Shown: positions 4,874 to 7,222 of the stretch, one piece after another
How the letters are laid out: the number at the start of each line of letters is the position of its first letter
Numbering within the stretch: position 1 is the stretch's first letter
Origin: an uncultured Lachnospiraceae bacterium
Lineage (GTDB): Bacteria; Bacillota; Clostridia; Lachnospirales; Lachnospiraceae
Length of the DNA stretch: 7,222 nt
Assembly (NCBI GenBank): GCA_910586955.1
Contig: CAJUMM010000121.1
Location: 1-7,222, forward strand
Direction: 5' to 3'
Notes under the pieces: generated by a model
Told to the model about the DNA's origin: nothing
Databases searched by the model: none
Seen by the model: the letters and a program-made list of their open reading frames with translations, nothing else
Translations under genes and position numbers: made by a program

Positions 4874-6870
4874 ACAATCCTCTTAAATTTCTTTTCAATC
4901 TCCTGCTTCGTCATGGAAATAATCGTAGGCCGCCCGTGAGGGCAGTTGTATGGATTTTCCAGGGTTAAAAGTTCCTCAATCAGGGCCTGGGCTTCCGCCG
5001 TGCTCATCCGCTGGCTGCCTTTCACAGCCGCCTTGCAGGACATAGAGGCAATCTTTTCCAGCACCAGCCTGGAATCCCGGCTTCCCGCCTGTTCCAGTCC
5101 TCCCAAGACCTCCAGGAACAAGTCTTTCTCCGCAATCCCGAAAAGATTGCCGGGCACAGCGCTCACCGCATAATCCCTGCCGCCAAAGGGCTCGATCTCA
5201 AATCCCAGCCGCCGGAAACAATCCATGTACTCTTCCAGACGCTGGGCTTCCTGCAAAGTCAGAGTGAGGACCAGGGGCGGGCTGACCATCTGGGAAGTAA
5301 TCTCTTTCGTTTCCAGCTCTTTCACCGTGCGCTCATAGAGCACTTTCTCATGGGCCGCATGCTGATCGATCATATAGAATTTGTCTTCAAACTGCACCAG
5401 CCAGTAGGTTTCGAAGAGCTGTCCGATAATGCGGATCTCCCACTTGGACTGAGGATTTAAAAGCCCGGTCTCAAAAAGCTCCAGCTGCCGGGGCTTTTCT
5501 TCCGACCCGCTCCCGGCCTCCGCTGCGGAAACAGGAACCGCCGCCGGATCCTTTTTTCCGTAACTGCCCCGCTCCCGGATCATATTATCATCCGGAGATG
5601 TGCTTTTTGTCTCCGAATAAGGATTCGGCCGTTCCTCTCCCCGGGAAAGGTTCTCTTTCCTTTTCTTCTTATCTTTTTCCTGAAATTCCGCAGTCACCCT
5701 CTTCTGCATCTGGGAGAGAAAATATTCCAGATTGCGCTCCCGGGGCTCAGGAGCCGGCTGTTCCGGCACTGCCCGGGAGGCCTCCGGCATTCCCGGGGAA
5801 GGCACAGGGGCTTCCGGCTTTTTCTCCTGCCCGGGTTTGGCCTTAAGCGGCTCCTTTGAAAGCCGGACTTCCGGAATGAGCTCATTTCCGGAAAGCCCCT
5901 GTCCCACAGTCTCCCGGACAAACCGGTATAATTCCTCCTGATTGGAAAAGCGCAGCTCCATTTTGGTGGGGTGCACGTTCACATCCAGAAGCTCTCCGTC
6001 CATAGCAAAATGCAGAACCGTAAAGGGATACTTGTGCTGCATCATAAACGTGCGGTAGGCATCCTCAATCCCCTTGGCAATCAGGCTGCTTTTGATATAG
6101 CGCCCGTTGATAAAATAATTTTCATATCCCCGGTTTCCCCGGGAGATCACCGGTTTCCCGATAAAGCCTGTAATTCTTACCGGTCCCTGGACTGCGTCAA
6201 TTTCCGCCAGGTTGGCGGCCACCTCCCGCCCGTAAATATGGTAAATCACATCTTTTAAATTGTGGTTGCCGGAAGTGTGAAGCTTGGTCTGGCCGTTATT
6301 GATAAACTGGAAGGAGACCTCCGGGTGGGACAGGGCCATCCGCTCCATCAAATCGCTGATATACCCTGCCTCCGTCATGGGAGATTTTAAGAATTTCCGG
6401 CGGGCAGGCGTATTGTAAAAGAGGCTCCGCACCAGAAAAGTAGTTCCCTCCGGGGCAGCCGTCTCCTCCAGCTTTTTCTGGACCCCGCCCTCCATGCAGC
6501 ACAGAACTCCCGCATCCTCTTCCGCCGTCTTCGTAATCAGTTCCACCATGGCAACGGCGGCAATGCTGGAGAGAGCCTCCCCCCGAAACCCCAGGGAGGA
6601 CACCTGGAACAAATCCTCCACCTTTCGGATTTTGCTGGTGGAATGGCGCAGAAACGCCAGGGGAACCTGTTCTTTGGGAATGCCGCTTCCGTTGTCCGTT
6701 ACCCGCAGGAAAGAAATGCCGCCGTCCCGGATTTCCACAGTCACAGCCGTGGCCCCTGCATCGATGGAATTTTCCACCAGCTCCTTTACCACGGAGGAAG
6801 GGCGCTCTATTACCTCGCCTGCGGCGATTTTGTCAATGGTCTGCTGGTCAAGCAGGGCTATCTTTGCCAT
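4870..6870 (-). CDS. mutL: DNA mismatch repair endonuclease MutL
   Basis: This 666-residue MutL acts after MutS recognises a mismatch and nicks the new strand. The N-terminal GHKL ATPase domain (about 1-330) shows KELVENSIDAGA with Glu30 and Asn34, DNGSGI at 59-64, HSTSKI at 76-81, GFRGEAL at 94-100 and FYNTPARRKFLK. A proline- and charge-rich linker (about 340-470) joins it to the C-terminal dimerisation/endonuclease domain. That domain has the metal-binding motif DQHAAHEKVLYE at 502-513, fitting DQHA(X)2E(X)4E, with SCKAAVK near 611 and CPHGRP at 643-648, so nicking activity is predicted and no MutH is required. QMVSPPL near 527 lies where Bacillus MutL has a sliding-clamp-binding site, a tentative reading. 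Start ATG 6868-6870 has AGGAG at 6879-6883. It follows mutS by 51 bp and overlaps the next small gene by 4 bp. Confidence 0.98.
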   Translation of the reverse strand: MAKIALLDQQTIDKIAAGEVIERPSSVVKELVENSIDAGATAVTVEIRDGGISFLRVTDNGSGIPKEQVPLAFLRHSTSKIRKVEDLFQVSSLGFRGEALSSIAAVAMVELITKTAEEDAGVLCCMEGGVQKKLEETAAPEGTTFLVRSLFYNTPARRKFLKSPMTEAGYISDLMERMALSHPEVSFQFINNGQTKLHTSGNHNLKDVIYHIYGREVAANLAEIDAVQGPVRITGFIGKPVISRGNRGYENYFINGRYIKSSLIAKGIEDAYRTFMMQHKYPFTVLHFAMDGELLDVNVHPTKMELRFSNQEELYRFVRETVGQGLSGNELIPEVRLSKEPLKAKPGQEKKPEAPVPSPGMPEASRAVPEQPAPEPRERNLEYFLSQMQKRVTAEFQEKDKKKRKENLSRGEERPNPYSETKSTSPDDNMIRERGSYGKKDPAAVPVSAAEAGSGSEEKPRQLELFETGLLNPQSKWEIRIIGQLFETYWLVQFEDKFYMIDQHAAHEKVLYERTVKELETKEITSQMVSPPLVLTLTLQEAQRLEEYMDCFRRLGFEIEPFGGRDYAVSAVPGNLFGIAEKDLFLEVLGGLEQAGSRDSRLVLEKIASMSCKAAVKGSQRMSTAEAQALIEELLTLENPYNCPHGRPTIISMTKQEIEKKFKRIV

Positions 6871-6921
6871 AATGTATACTCCTATTTTTATTCCAGTTCC
6901 CCAGCCGCCCTCCCAGTGCCC

Positions 6922-7222
6922 TTACCAGCGGTTCTTAATCTTATTCTGCAGCCGGTAAATGGTATTTAAGGCGTCAATGGGGGTCATATTGCTTAAGTCC
7001 ATATCCTTAAGCTCCGTGATGATGTCATCGTCTTTCACCGTGTCGAAAAGGGAAATCTGCTCCATTTCCATCTCCAGTTCCGCCGGAGCGGCTTTCGGTT
7101 TCAGGGAAATATCCGCTGCGCTTAGCTCCTCCACCAGCTCTTTGGCCCTTTGAATCACCGGATCCGGGACCCCGGCCAGCTTGGCCACCTGGATGCCGTA
7201 GCTCTTGTCCGCCCCGCCCCGC
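6922..7222 (-). CDS. mutS: DNA mismatch repair ATPase MutS, C-terminal end (partial)
   Basis: Only the last 99 or so codons lie in the window; the reading frame stays open to its right edge. The first residues, GGADKSYGIQVAKLAGVP, are the conserved end of the MutS ABC-ATPase domain, followed by the helix-turn-helix-like dimer segment (VIQRAKELVEEL). A linker holds QISLFD, a good match to the sliding-clamp-binding motif (Q-x-[SL]-L-F). The end, MTPIDALNTIYRLQNKI, is the usual MutS C-terminus. An in-frame GTG at 7186-7188 is an internal codon, not a start. It leads the mutS-mutL-small protein cluster. Confidence 0.97.
   Translation of the reverse strand, partial: RGGADKSYGIQVAKLAGVPDPVIQRAKELVEELSAADISLKPKAAPAELEMEMEQISLFDTVKDDDIITELKDMDLSNMTPIDALNTIYRLQNKIKNRW

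Noticed and set aside
4603..4968. 121-codon and 71-codon + strand frames after copy B
   Set aside because: They are antisense to the small Cys protein and the end of mutL, both of which have strong support.

Overview
The window looks like chromosome from an anaerobic Firmicute, most likely a Lachnospiraceae-type clostridium. The basis is strong GGAGG-type ribosome binding sites, a short clostridial-type ThiC, a ThiW-type ECF substrate component under a TPP riboswitch, a mutS-mutL pair whose MutL carries the endonuclease motif (so MutH is not needed), and a small Cys protein overlapping the end of mutL. The genus cannot be fixed from the sequence.

Region 1 (1-1885, + strand): candidate promoters, then a three-gene unit. 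It encodes an exported Cys-rich protein with 20-residue acidic DEDGDGVCD repeats, an ECF-type sigma factor, and a single-pass RsgI-like anti-sigma factor that overlaps the sigma gene by 8 bp. The anti-sigma factor has the DINPSIEL core containing the Asn-Pro bond at which RsgI proteins self-cleave. The region is visibly more AT-rich than the rest, and its last stop codon lies 2 bp from the stop of the convergent thiC.

Region 2 (1888 to about 4095, - strand): a thiamin operon of promoter, TPP riboswitch, intrinsic terminator, a second strong terminator-like hairpin, thiW and thiC. ThiC makes the pyrimidine half of thiamin, and ThiW is the predicted importer for the thiazole half. Both are predicted to be switched off by thiamin pyrophosphate through premature termination.

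Region 3 (about 4197-4605): two copies of a roughly 140-bp foldback element in opposite orientation, separated by 120 bp with no gene. Each copy closes with a perfect 16-bp or longer terminal stem, but the stem sequence differs between copies and the differences are compensated on both sides. Internal helices also covary around a tandem G-A internal loop and a GAAA-capped hairpin. This is the best candidate in the window for an undescribed element, either a structured RNA or a foldback mobile repeat.

Region 4 (4676-7222, - strand): the 3' end of mutS, complete mutL, and a 65-residue Cys-containing protein whose start codon overlaps the mutL stop. The set looks co-transcribed and translationally coupled.
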